A stretch of 64,000 nt of DNA from Papilionanthe hookeriana x Papilionanthe teres. Lineage: Eukaryota > Streptophyta > Magnoliopsida > Asparagales > Orchidaceae. Location: positions 127,152,295 through 127,216,294 of the forward strand of contig CM040423.1 in the NCBI GenBank assembly GCA_022702705.1, in the 5' to 3' direction. Both the position numbers and the translations under genes were made by a program. Position 1 is the stretch's first letter. The number at the start of each line of letters is the position of its first letter. This document shows positions 12,305 through 22,414 of this stretch, piece by piece. The notes beneath the pieces were generated by a model. That model made no database searches and had not been told where the DNA came from. It worked only from the letters and a program-made list of their open reading frames with translations.

Positions 12305-13777
12305 TCACGGCTCGTAAGGCCGGAGGCTCTCTAGCTCCGGGTCCGGGCCGGAAGTGGTAAGGTGTTTTCCCGTCGTCCATCCTTCGAAAGTAACCGAGAT
12401 CCGCTTCACCGGTACTCCCGGTATGCAATGTTTAGCGACATCCGCTCCGTTGCCCTTCGGTATCATGACGGAACCTACCGGTAATGGTATCTTCACTAGC
12501 CCTCGGAACTCACCCGGGCCTGCTATCCGGAGGTCGGATCCGAACATGATATCACATTCGTTCGAAAAGAAACCGTGCGAAAGGTCTGACAAAGTCGTGG
12601 TGATCTATGTGCGGGGGTATGCAGTCACCCTTCTTGTAGATGTTAATGATGCAGCTGTTGGGTATGCAATCTGCCGGCAGTACCCTCCATGTTATCATTC
12701 TTTTTACCATCCTTTTAATGACTAATGGCATTGGATCCACTTGGCCATGACGGAGTATTCCCGGTGGGTTTCCCTTCCTGTCTTCTGCGAAGTTGTAGCA
12801 GCATCCGCATTGTATTGTAATTCTACCTTTCCCTGGCATCCATCTCCGGGGTTCCGAGTAAGTGTTTTCTCTTAGGCAGCCCGCTCGGCCCATTCTTTTC
12901 AAATCCCGGATGCGATCCACGATTTGTTGTTGTTCGTATTCGAGAACACGTACGTATGTAGCTCGAGGCATTCTAGTATATTGATCCTCCCGCCTCCGAT
13001 TCTCTCGAAGTATTCAAAAGTTTTCTTTTCGACATTCTGCATTCTTTCTAGCTCGTATTCTGGAATAATTTGCAAATGGCGAGGCCTAGTGACGTATCGT
13101 GGGATATACGGCTCGATCCCTTCACGTTCTCCCGCATACCTCGGCTCCTCGGGGATGGTCTCCGTCGGGACATCCTCCGGGGTTGCTTCGCAACAAGGTT
13201 ATGCATTGCTGGTGGCTTTATCTCGGTGGCGTGGTAGCCTTCCTTCTTTCGATCTTCTTAAGATTTCCCCGGTCTCTTCGTTATCCTCGAGCCGGCCTCC
13301 TTTCTTCGAGTTCCGGTGAGCCGGGTGTCCTTGAAGTGTATGCACCGGCAGTAGTGACTCGCCTCGTCGCGCTGGTCCGTTGCTAATTTAGTTAACATCT
13401 TGCGGATACGGCGATTTTTATTTCTTCGTTGAGTTGCCGTGAGAGTAGCTCTTCGTACTTCCCGAGTTTACGTAGGCGCGGCGCCGACAAGCTCGCCTCT
13501 CGCTGTAGCGACTACGGACTTGATTCTCTTGTCCTCCTCGGTGTTTGTTTTCCTTTTCTTCTGTCTTGGATTGGTGGCTTGGGCCACCCACTTTCATCAC
13601 TGTCTGACTGGGCAGTTCCTCTCGGTCAACTAGGACCCAGTCACTTTCCTCGTATTGCAGGCCTGCTGGTGCGAAATCCGAGTCAATCTCGATTATCGCT
13701 CCATCTTTCACCCTCTTTTCGTCGAGTGCAAGGCTTACGCCATTTCTAAAGTTCAAGACCAACCGCCCGTTCGACAT
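12305..13777 (-). pseudogene. ALKBH9/10-like 2-oxoglutarate Fe(II) dioxygenase (AlkB family RNA demethylase) captured by the retrotransposon
   Basis: Read on the minus strand from ATG 13777 to the stop at 12305, about 490 codons, close to plant ALKBH9/10 proteins (~500-570). Order: an N-terminal region with an acidic linker; a segment (13080-12945) with the family's FERIGG-like entry; then the AlkB core, with GCCYNF, GNPPGIL and VLP near 12800-12660. The iron-binding HxD is at 12611-12603 (IPPHIDHHDF), the second His is at 12430-12428 (AKHCIPGVP), and the 2-oxoglutarate Arg is at 12403-12401 (KRISVTF). A PDPELE-type tail matches the plant C-terminus. No introns interrupt it, which suggests capture from processed mRNA. 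Plant relatives oxidatively remove the methyl group of N6-methyladenosine in RNA. It has frame breaks at 12941, 12578, 12563, 12385 and about 12346, plus breaks and at least one stop in the N-terminal linker. All five core breaks sit where a CAG/CTG is expected. Confidence 0.88.
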
Positions 13778-13810
13778 TTCCCTGCGAAAAGACAAGGAAA
13801 AGGATCAGGG
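13778..13810 (-). promoter_or_regulatory. Putative splice acceptor just upstream of the AlkB-like ATG
   Basis: The minus strand shows a pyrimidine-rich tract ending TTTTCGCAG at 13790-13782. GGAA and the ATG at 13777-13775 follow. This would let the gene be made from a spliced subgenomic RNA, as proposed for env-like genes. The donor is not identified. Confidence 0.4.
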
Positions 13811-14082
13811 GCTGCACTAAGAACAAGAACATTAAGAAAATGTTTATTAAAGACAGTGTTTTCTTTTTATTATTATTACTTTTTGTATTTTTAAATTTAA
13901 CAGTAATGAAGTGGGATAAGATCAGGAAAGAGATTTTGATATGGAAGAAAAAACAAGGAAAACTTTATTATCATGATTTTATTTATTTTAGCACATTTTT
14001 TATTATTTTTGGGTTCGGACCCAGTCATAAGTAATTACTTTGCCCGTGCTTCTAGGGATGAAAAATCCATTCCTTCGAAACA
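13811..14082 (-). other. AT-rich spacer between pol and the AlkB-like ORF
   Basis: About 270 bp after the pol stop with runs of A and T. The short open frames on either strand here have no similarity I can recognise. Confidence 0.5.
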
Positions 14083-15250
14083 TTAGGTAGTGTAATACTT
14101 TTTCAAGTATCGTCCATTGATCGGAAGCATATGCCGTTCTCCTTAGCAATTCACTAGCTGGTAGGAGCCTCCTGAGTAGACTGCCTCAACAACAAACGGC
14201 CCTTCCCAAGTGGGTTCAAATTTTCCTCCTATCTTGCGGTGTGCAAGAATAGGACTTTTGAGAACGAGAACTAAGTCACCAACTTTGAAGGTTCTTGAAC
14301 CATCTCGGACCAATCTGTCATGGGCTTGAACCATCTTAGCTTGGTATAGTTCTAAATTCTGCTGCACTGCAAGTCTTTTCCCTTCCAGGCTTTCCAATTC
14401 TTCTAGTCGTAATTTGGCATTCTCTTTTGTCGTGATTTTGTTTGCAACTGCAATTCTGAGTGAAGGAAGCTGAACCTCTAAGGGTAACACTGCCTCGGAC
14501 CCATACACCAAAGCGTAAGGTGTAGCTTGAGTAGGAGTTCTGAAGGTTGTCCGGTAGGCCCATAAGGCTTCTAATAACTTCTCGTGCCAATTTCTCTTAT
14601 TATCGTCCAAGGTTTTCTTTAAGATTTGAACGAGAGTTTTATTAAAAGCCTCGGCCGGAGCCGTTTGCTCTTGGGTAGTAAATTGTTGAATATCGCCAGT
14701 CGATTCCGTGTCTCCTGACAAAGTTGTTGATTTGTGTGCTTCTGAATGCTGACCCATTATCTGAGATGATTCTGCGCGGCTCTCCGAAACGGTAGACAAC
14801 TTGGTTCTTGAAAAACTGTAGCACGTGGTGTGCTTTCACTTCCCTGAGTGGAACTGCCTTTGCCCACTTGGAAAAGTAATCTGTAGCCGCAACGATGAAG
14901 CGATGTCCTTTTGAAGATGGTGGTTCTATTGGACCCACTATATCTGTGCCCCAACATTCAAATGGCCATGACGCAATTGTCGGATGTAGCACATTTGGAG
15001 GTTGGTGCGGAACCACTCCGTGCACTTGGCATTGGTGACGGCTCTTGGCGATTTTCATACGGTCGGTCATCATCGAGGGCCGGTAGTACCCTAGTCTTTT
15101 AATTTTCATTTTCATCTTCGGACCCGTCGGTGAGCGCCACGAGTCCCGAATGCACCTCTTTAACAATTTCACGGGCCTCGGACCCGCTTAGGCATCTTAG
15201 CCACATTTGATCGAATGACCTTCGTATAACGTGTTGTTTATTAATGCGTA
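14083..15250 (-). pseudogene. Integrase of the Tat element
   Basis: Joins the cDNA to host DNA. The N-terminal zinc-binding part is partly readable around 15250-15040 (HQCQVHG). The catalytic core carries the first Asp in WGTDIVGP (14944-14942), the second in ISDNGSAF (14761-14759) and the Glu in AEAFNKTL (14652-14650), with D35E spacing once the one-base excess near 14655 is discounted. The C-terminal part (KVGDLVL, GGKFEPTWEGPF) has no chromodomain. An in-frame TAA lies near 14153. Beyond it the frame continues through MLPINGRYLKKYY to TAA at 14085-14083, the true end of pol. The shift near 14655 falls where GGCCTGGCC is expected, another CTG-type site. Confidence 0.93.
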
Positions 15251-15429
15251 GGACGAGTTCTTTTCTTGATACGATGGGCTAACGACCTATCGTCACGGTA
15301 GTTTTCCTGTTTGCGGGTAGTCATTAATGGTCGTCGCCGATCTTCCGTGTTTTTCGTCATCCTTGTTGCAGCTGATTCTTCTTCTTTTTCTGATTTGTGT
15401 ATTGTGTCTATGTCGAGCTGTGATAGGAC

Positions 15430-15915
15430 CTGGCGTTCATGAACTGACACTTCCACTGATTCATCTTGCAAGCAGGCAAATTCTTTTGCGAGACGGGCTA
15501 GCGCATCTGCTAAAGCGTTTTCTTTTCAGGGAATTTTGTAAATTGTCACATTCGGAATTCATTCCAACAGCTGTATGGCATACTGGAAGTATCGCTCGAG
15601 TCTTAGCTTTAAAATTTTGTACTGTCCGGCGATCTGTTGAATGATTAACTGCGAATCCCCGTAGATGTTGATGTCTGTTATCCCCATTTGAATAGTTAAT
15701 TCCAGTCCCGTTATGAGGGCTTCGTATTCTGCTTCGTTGTTTGTACACGGCTCTGTCAAGTGGTAGGAGTATCTTAACATCTTCCGCTCCGGTGTTATAA
15801 AGATTAATCCGATCCCTGCCTTACCGGGCACTATCACTTGTGATTCTTTGTCTTTGTGTACTGAAGATGCTCCGTCGAAATATAATTCCCAACGTCGATC
15901 ATCGAGGTCTTCTAG
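15430..15915 (-). pseudogene. Second RNase H (archaeal-type aRH) domain
   Basis: The domain begins at WELYFDGASS with the first catalytic Asp at 15876-15874. It continues with NNEAEYEAL (Glu at 15735-15733) and IYGDSQLI (Asp at 15657-15655), and ends in ENALADALARLA near 15500. This extra, structurally complete RNase H between the normal RT-RNase H and integrase is a hallmark of the Tat lineage. It removes RNA from RNA/DNA hybrids. One or two Trp/Gln codons are now stops in its C-terminal part. Confidence 0.88.
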
Positions 15916-15984
15916 GCTCATTATTTGTTCGTCCGGCAAGTCGTCATTGAGAGGAGATTCTGCCGGCAAAGGGTGTGCTGCGAG

Positions 15985-16343
15985 GAAGTCTGCTAGGACT
16001 TGTCCCTTTACCGCACGAAGAGGCACAAAAGTTATATCGAATTGCAATAATATCATTGACCACCCGGCAAGTCTGCCGAAAGCGTTGGACGGGTCATCGA
16101 AGTATTGCAATGGATTAAATTTCGAGATCGGGTTGACCTTATGAGAAAGCATGTAGTGCCCGAGTTTTTGAGCGGCGAAGATCGGGGCCAAACAATGCTT
16201 TTTAATTGCGAGATACTTTATTTCCGTCGGAAGTAAACGACGGCTTAGGTAGTAAAGAGCATTTTCTTTACCCTCATCATTGACACAGGCTAACGGGGCT
16301 CCGAGAGAAGTCGTCTAAAGCCGCGGTATAAAGTATCGACGGT
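15985..16343 (-). pseudogene. RT-linked RNase H (gRH) domain
   Basis: Follows reverse transcriptase without a gap. The readable words are ILYTAALDD, NDEGKENALYYLSRRLL and AIKKHCLA, with a tether into VKGQVLADFLAAHPLP near 16000. The frame breaks near 16300, where TTCTCTCGGA stands in place of the expected TTCCTGGGA-like sequence, and again near 16190. Confidence 0.85.
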
Positions 16344-17207
16344 CTACCCGAGACTCGGAGCTGCTAAGACGGGAGGTGTCATTAAATATTGCTTAATGTC
16401 CTCCAAGGCCTTCCGGCATTTTTCTTCCCAAATAAATTTGGCGTCCTTTTTAACTAATGCCGAGAAAGGCTGACACCTACCTGACAAGTTTGAGATAAAG
16501 CGTCGAAGATATGCCAACTTCCCTTGAAAAGATCGTAATTGCTTTAAGGTTTTGGGAGGCGGCATTTCTAAGATAGCTTTAATCTTTTCCGGGTCGATTT
16601 CAATTCCACGATGTCGGACAACGAATCCTAAGAATTTCCCGGAGGTGACGCCGAAGGCGCATTTTAAGGGATTCATCTTAAGGTTAAATTGTCTTAATCG
16701 TTCGAAAACAATTCTCGAATCATACGAGTGGTTTTCCTTTACTTTGCTTTTGATGACCACATCGTCCACGTAGCATTCGACTTGATTGTGGATGAGATCA
16801 TCAAAAATTCTTGTCATCGCTCTCCGGTATGTTGCTCCTGCGTTCTTCGATCCGAATGGCATCATTGTGTAGCAATATACTCCGATCGGCATTACGAATG
16901 CTGTAAATTTTTCATCTTCTGGAGCCATTTTTATCTGGTTGTATCCTGAAGACCCATCCATGAATGAGAATATTTCATGTGTCGAAGCAATGTCGATCAT
17001 TAATTCTGGGATCGGTAGAGGGAATTCATCTTTTGGACATGCCTTGTTTAAATCTCTGTAATCCACACAAATTCTGATTTGACCATTCTTCTTCCTGACT
17101 GGTACCACATTGGCTAGCCAAGTCGGGTATTGTTCTTCACGGACAAATTTGGCTTCTATTAGCTTTTTAACTTCAGCTATGACTTGTTGTTCGATTTCCG
17201 GACGCAT
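16344..17207 (-). CDS. Reverse transcriptase domain (intact segment of pol)
   Basis: A 287-codon open segment covering nearly the whole Ty3/gypsy reverse transcriptase fold. In order: VRKKNGQIRICVDYRDLNKA (fingers), the SFMDGSSGYNQI palm motif with the first catalytic Asp, FTAFVMPIGVYCYTMMPFG, the YVDD box at 16772-16761, and LKCAFGV...FLGFVV (thumb). It continues into the connection (LRSFQGKLAYLRRFI). It copies the element's RNA into DNA inside the particle. It is the best-preserved stretch of the element. The frame would join upstream pol through RRMRPEIEQQ, but 17207-17240 is disturbed. Confidence 0.95.
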   Translation of the reverse strand: MRPEIEQQVIAEVKKLIEAKFVREEQYPTWLANVVPVRKKNGQIRICVDYRDLNKACPKDEFPLPIPELMIDIASTHEIFSFMDGSSGYNQIKMAPEDEKFTAFVMPIGVYCYTMMPFGSKNAGATYRRAMTRIFDDLIHNQVECYVDDVVIKSKVKENHSYDSRIVFERLRQFNLKMNPLKCAFGVTSGKFLGFVVRHRGIEIDPEKIKAILEMPPPKTLKQLRSFQGKLAYLRRFISNLSGRCQPFSALVKKDAKFIWEEKCRKALEDIKQYLMTPPVLAAPSLG

Positions 17208-18372
17208 TCTTCGGGACCTTGTCCGATCGTGACGAAGTAGGATCCACTCCTAGCTTATGGACTGCGACCTCTGGAGCTAATCCTGGCATCTCATCGTAGC
17301 TCTAGGCAAAACAGTCTTTAAATTCCATTAATAACTTGATTATTTCTTCGGAGTCTTCTTTATTGAGTAAGGAGCTAACAAAGGTAGGTCTAGGCTCTTC
17401 GCTAGTACCTAAGTTAACTTCCGTTAACTCATCTATTGTAGATTTAATCTCTTCTTCGAATTCTGGTGGAGTGTCTCCAATTTGTAAATCTTCGAGTTCT
17501 TCTATAGCTTCCATGCAGTCTTCATTGGACTTGCAAGTGACAACCAGACAAAATTCAGTATCGTCAACTAATCCTACTGTGCCGAATCCGAGACCATGCT
17601 TTGAATTGGGTGGACGACCGGAGTTATTCCATAATTTTTCAAAATGTTGTGATTGACCTTTTGTCCATTGTCGAGGTAAGAAACCAAGCTGAATTAAATT
17701 TTGAACACAGGGAGAGTACCACTCAAAAGGTAATTCCATTAGTTCTGATGAAGTGACATCTTCAAATTGTACATTGTTTTCAGTTTTGGAGGAAGGAGCA
17801 CCACGGTAGAATTTGATTGGCTTTGCACCGCCGCTACGTACCTCTTTGACCACCATACCCTCGATCTTATTAGAATGGATCGGGGTCAGGGTCATAGTAT
17901 GTACATAGTGGTTAATCTTCTCGTACATCGATTTATATTCTTCATTCTTTTCATCTTCGAGTGGGATCCTGAATTGCGGCTTCTTCCGACTTATTGTCGC
18001 TGCTTCTTGCTTGATTTCTTTTTCTTTTTCAGAACTGTCTTCCCAATCAACATTGATGGCTGTTTTCCTCTGTCCAACTGTCCTAATGTCTCTGCCACGA
18101 CCTCGTCCCCGGCCTCGACCTCGGATGCGAGTTGTGGAGAAATCTTCACCATCTCGCCGTAAGGGATTGGTGAGTGACTGTTGGACTAGAACTTCAGGTT
18201 CTTCGTTGTCCCGAACTTCCTTTGCTTCATTCGTTATGGTATCTCTGGAGAAGATTATTTTCTTCGGGGGTGCATAATAAGCTACATCTTCATGGATTCC
18301 AATTTCATGTACGGAGAATGGTTGTAAGTCACCTTTTATGCACTGTTCCCCTCCATCGTAGTATTTGATGCA
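17208..18372 (-). pseudogene. Tat-type linker between protease and reverse transcriptase
   Basis: An acidic, poorly conserved polyprotein segment. It is open from 17928 to 17302 and ends in the LLMEFKDCFA.SYDEMPGL motif that precedes RT in Tat elements. The Trp codon of this motif is now TAG at about 17308, a change consistent with deamination at a CHG site. A basic RGRGRGRGRD tract lies near 18100. Before RT, around 17210-17245, several CAG/CTG sites appear altered and shift the frame. Confidence 0.75.
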
Positions 18373-19416
18373 CTAGTGTAGGGATGATGGTACCATCCTG
18401 TTCTCATGTATCCATGGTCGGCCCAGTAGAGCGTTGAATGACGTTTCTGAATCAATTATGTGAAATTTTGCGGTTGTCTTTGCCAAGTCACCGGTCTTCA
18501 TTAGCAGCGTTATTGATCCGAGGGCTCTTTCTCCTTTCTGGTTGAATCCTCTTAATAGCATTTTGTCCGCTTTGAGCTCGCGAGCATCAATTTCCAAGTA
18601 TTCTAGCGTTCGAAGATTCATTATATTGATTGATGCTCCTGGATCCACCAATACTGCGGAGAGTGTAAACTTCCTATTGTAACTCGAAATGTACAACGGT
18701 CGGTTGTGGTCTGCTGTCCCAAATAGTAGGTCATTGTCCGTAAAGGTGACACCTCGCTGTTCCTTTAACGAGCAAACCTCATCTAAGGAATCTCTGGCCA
18801 TTTGAGCTAAGCAAATTACTGGATCAAGTATGGCCTTGATCAGAGCTTCTCTCATCTCCTTTGATAAGATGAGAGCGTCGTAGATGCTCAGTTTGGCCGG
18901 TAGTTTCCTAAGATGGGCTAGCATGTTGTAGTCCACTTTGTTTTCATGTGTTTCAATTTCTTCCCGAATGGGTATCTCTTCTGCTGGGATTGGTTCTTCC
19001 TGAACAACCACCTGCTTTCCTTTGTCCTTTGGACCCATTCTCGGAGGTAGAACTCTTCCACTTCTTAAGTTAACTTCTGTAATTTCTTCTGATTCTAGCA
19101 TTGAATTTGCTGATGTCTCCTCCTGAATAGGAATGACAGGTTCTTCTGGATTAGCTTCAGAGTCTGAAGGCTCTAACTCTATTGTGACTGGAGCTCCTCG
19201 AAACTCGCAAATAGATTCGTTGCTTGTTGAACTCTCGTAGCCTCCTTGATGGATGTCTTCTTTGTCATCGTGATCGTCGAGATTGTGTATGATTTGAGAA
19301 TTGTCATTTGTATCGAAATTGATGTCCGGATTAGGTTGGTCGTCGCTAGTTACGTAATCGTTAGAAACAGTCAAAACGTAGCCAACGCCATAACCCTTAT
19401 CATTATAAGATCCCAC
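18373..19416 (-). pseudogene. Aspartic protease region of the Tat polyprotein
   Basis: An open 347-codon segment. An acidic N-terminal part is followed by YNMLAHLRKLPAKLSIYDAL and then the protease. Its active-site motif reads DPGAS at 18645-18631, a variant of DTGA/DSGA, and GERALGSI and NALLGRPWIH close the fold. It cleaves the gag-pol precursor. The stop at 18373 replaces a Gln codon (CAG to TAG), and the same frame clearly goes on beyond it. The upstream boundary near 19416 is another frame disruption. Confidence 0.85.
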
Positions 19417-20108
19417 CGGAGTGAGCAGATAATCATACAGAGTCAGAGGTTCGAGGAATTTCTCCCCGAATCGGAACCAACTATCCTAGGATAAGCAGCC
19501 CCTAGTGCTAGCCTTAGGAGCCTCGGTCTTCTCTTCTTCGTCGATTTTCTTCTTCTCTTCAATCGTCTCCTGTTGAGCTGGTTCTTCTATCGCAAGTGAC
19601 AGTGTCGGCTTAACAGGTTTCGAACTCTGAATTGAGGCTCGCACCGAAGCGGTTTGGATGTGATCCAAAATCTTCTTCGAAGAATTTGTCCAAGCGATAG
19701 TCCATCCATTATCAGTCGCATAGGGATCTATCTGAACAATGAGATCCACCGAGATAACATTGACGGAACCTCCTTTCTGGGGTTCCTTCATGTACTCCTT
19801 TGGGATCGTTATATTCCCTTTTCGAAGATTGTCGTTGAGCCAACCTTTGAAGGTAATACAATCTTACTATCTTGTGTCCAAGCATCCGGTGGTAAGGGCA
19901 AAAGTTGGGATCACCTTTCTTGTCGACTTCTTACGGTCTCTTAGGTTACGGCGATTGGAAATGCGGAGTCTTCATCAGACTGCGGAACATTTTCGGCACT
20001 GCCTCATTCTTGAACGGATACTCCCTGCTCAAAAGCTCCCTTAACGTACGTTGCGGACGAGGCGGTTGTTCATACTGTTGAGATGACTGATAGCTGGGTC
20101 GGGGTTGC
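19417..20108 (-). pseudogene. Gag C-terminal part with zinc-knuckle-like motif
   Basis: Contains TLRELLSREYPF and KMFRSLMKTPHF, then DPNFCPYHRMLGHK at 19912-19871. This is the start of the CxxHxxxGHxxxxC knuckle seen in Tat gag; the last Cys is lost or shifted. A Glu/Lys-rich stretch (EEKKKIDEEEK, about 19540) leads to the protease. Stops replace Gln or Arg codons near 19930. Confidence 0.7.
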
Positions 20109-20880
20109 TGCGGTAATTCGTTGAGGTTTTACGCGGCCGTTCTGACAATATTTGTATCGGTTGCTTGCCTTTTTCGAACGGCTGCAACGATCCCGGACTT
20201 CTTTTCAAAAGTTTTCACGGGCTTCTGTTTGTCTGTTTTGTTGGTGAAACTTAATTGCTTCGCCTCCTCTTGCAAGCTTCCGGCCTTGCTTAACAACTTC
20301 TCGAAAGTCTTAATAGTAAATCCCTTGAGGAGAAGTGCTATCGGGTCGTGAATGCTCTTAAGTAAAATGCCGACTGCATGCTGTTCTTGTAGCTGTGGCT
20401 CACACTTCATACTTAGGTTCCTCCATCGAAGTATGTAGTCCACCGAGGTTTCGTTGGGTTTACGCTTCTCTACCACTAAATCACCTATAGTGATGTGGTG
20501 TCGGAGCTCCGGCAAATCGCTTGATGAAGAGGTTCTCTAGTTACGAAAATGTCTTCACCGAACCGTTCGGTAATTCCGCATACCAATCAAGGCGATCCAC
20601 GACAGTGCCGCGACAAATTGTACGAAGAGTAATGCATCACTTCCGCCGGCATTGCAACAAGCGGCACGAAAGTGTGCAACATGCTTGTTGGGGGTTCCGG
20701 TTCCATCGAAGGTCTTGAACGAGAGGTGGTACGAAGCCTTTCGGGTATTGGACGGTGTCGAATTCTTCGGGGTAAGGTCTACCCGTCCGAATGGATGTCC
20801 CGCTCTTTGATTGTGCTAAGGCTTCGCACTTCTGTTGTTCCACCAAGCTCTTGATATCCTTTTCCGGAATCATGCTTTGT
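20109..20880 (-). pseudogene. Retrotransposon gag core domain
   Basis: Capsid-type gag domain. It enters through LVEQQKCEALA and PEEFDTVQYPKGFVPP (20870-20730). Then come FDGTGTPNKHVAHF in a shifted frame, ALDWYAELPNGS near 20600, and ENLFIKRF, before the open stretch 20515-20129 (KPNETSVDYILRWRNLSMKC, AVGILLKSI). It forms the particle that packages the element's RNA. A frame shift lies near 20735 and a CAA-to-TAA stop near 20540. Confidence 0.85.
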
Positions 20881-22414
20881 GTTGTATCTTTCTTTAAGCG
20901 ATCATCCCCGTTGACGGACGTAATCTCCTTTCCTTCGTCTACAATGTGAATGACCTGCGGGGTGTCTCTCTTTGGGGTTGCACTTGACTCTAGAGAGTGG
21001 CTAGGGCTACAGCCATCTCTTCCGTCCTCTTTGCCATTTGGGCGATTGTATCATCTTTCTCTTGAAGCTGCCTCCTCATTACTTCCGGCTCCTCTCTTTA
21101 TGCGGCTGCAGGAGCACCTTGTGAAGCTGACGAAGCCCGTGTTTCGACCATGTTAATTTCTGCAAACTTGTCATCCATGAATTCCGACGAATCAATCGCA
21201 TCTCCGAATTTCTCTTCCCTTTCCTTTGCTAATCGTCGAATATCAGTCCTCAACTTTTCCATAGCATCCTCTAGCGGTCTTTTCTGCGCATCCTTGCAGT
21301 TGTCGTGTGATAGCTGTCGGGTTCCCTTCTCATGAGTCCCCTTTACTGCAGTAGCACTTTCTTCGGATTCAAGTCTCCTAACGAGACTTTCCTTTTCAGG
21401 CTATTGTTTCAATCTTAATTGTCCAGTAGTGAGACGCCACACCATCCTTCTAGCAGCAGAAGGTCTAGGACCAGATGGTCTGTCAACCAAATGCTGGAAG
21501 GTGGTATCCTCCCTAATCTGTAACCCTGAAACAATGACAGGCGGACTAGCCTTCATCCTTTTATTTGGCTTTTTTGTAATGATGACAGGTTCTACTCGTG
21601 GCTCAAGACGGGATTTGACTGGCACCCGCCCTATCCTTCTTAAAATCTCCGATACAGGGCACTTTTCTTTCTTTGCTAACTTCTCAATCACAGTCTGTAG
21701 TCGGGCAAATGGTGTAATCTTAGCCCTTTTCTTTCTGTTGTCGCTGTAGTATGCGGGTCGAGGTAATGTAGAAACAATCCTGCGGACATTTTCCTCGTCA
21801 GCTGCGGCGGAAAGGGGATGGAATCTACTTCCTTCCAAAAGGGGTGTATCTTCGGAGCAATGGTATGTATTCGGGTAGTGATGTGTACTCGTGGATTTCT
21901 TCTAAGAAAGCGACTTCGGCGGCTACGGCCTTCCCGGCAATCTTCCTACTTCGTTCCTTCTTTGGGTCCGTGTTAGTAATGGAATTCTCGAGCCGCACCC
22001 GATTTCAAAAATAGAAGGTCTCATAGGAAGGTCCGTACCATCCACGTGTAACGGGTTCACCATAGTTCCGGATTTCCTTCCCCTTTAATTCGGCGAGCCG
22101 GGGTAGATGCAGAGACAACTAGACCAGGTGGGGGTAGCAACAACAGTCCTTCTGTGGACAGCAGTACTCCTCTCAGTTGAAATCTTTTGCAGGGGAGGAA
22201 ACTCTTGAGTTGACCTAAGGTTGAACTCGATTAAAGGTCTCTCAATTTCAGATACTTTGTCTGTAAGTGTGAAAAGGGTAACGTCGGTGATCTTGACATT
22301 TGTGTTCTCAAATCCTTATCCAAACCGGATGATCCCATTGTCGGGCAGCTCATCCTTGTAAACAGCGAAGTCCAGTCCATTGGTGAAGGAGAAAATCAGC
22401 TTTGGGGCTTCCAT
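20881..22414 (-). pseudogene. Gag N-terminal region with coiled coil
   Basis: The start is placed at ATG 22414-22412 (MEAPKLIFSFTNGLDF), the first Met after the leader and in frame with the rest. An open segment (21838-21401) is basic and Pro-rich (RVPVKSRLEPRVEPV). From 21400 to about 20990 a long Glu/Lys-rich coiled coil (EDAMEKLRTDIRRLAKEREEK) is open except for TAA at 21100-21098. N-terminal extensions of this type are usual in Tat gag. Other stops occur near 22318 and 22095. Confidence 0.7.

Noticed and set aside
12354..13749. Plus-strand open frames across the AlkB-like region (for example 12354-12725, 12924-13319, 13429-13749)
   Set aside because: They are antisense shadows of the minus-strand gene and match no family.
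12305..13777. A host ALKBH gene unrelated to the retrotransposon
   Set aside because: It lies on the coding strand between integrase and the PPT, inside one set of LTRs and target duplications, without introns or its own flanks.
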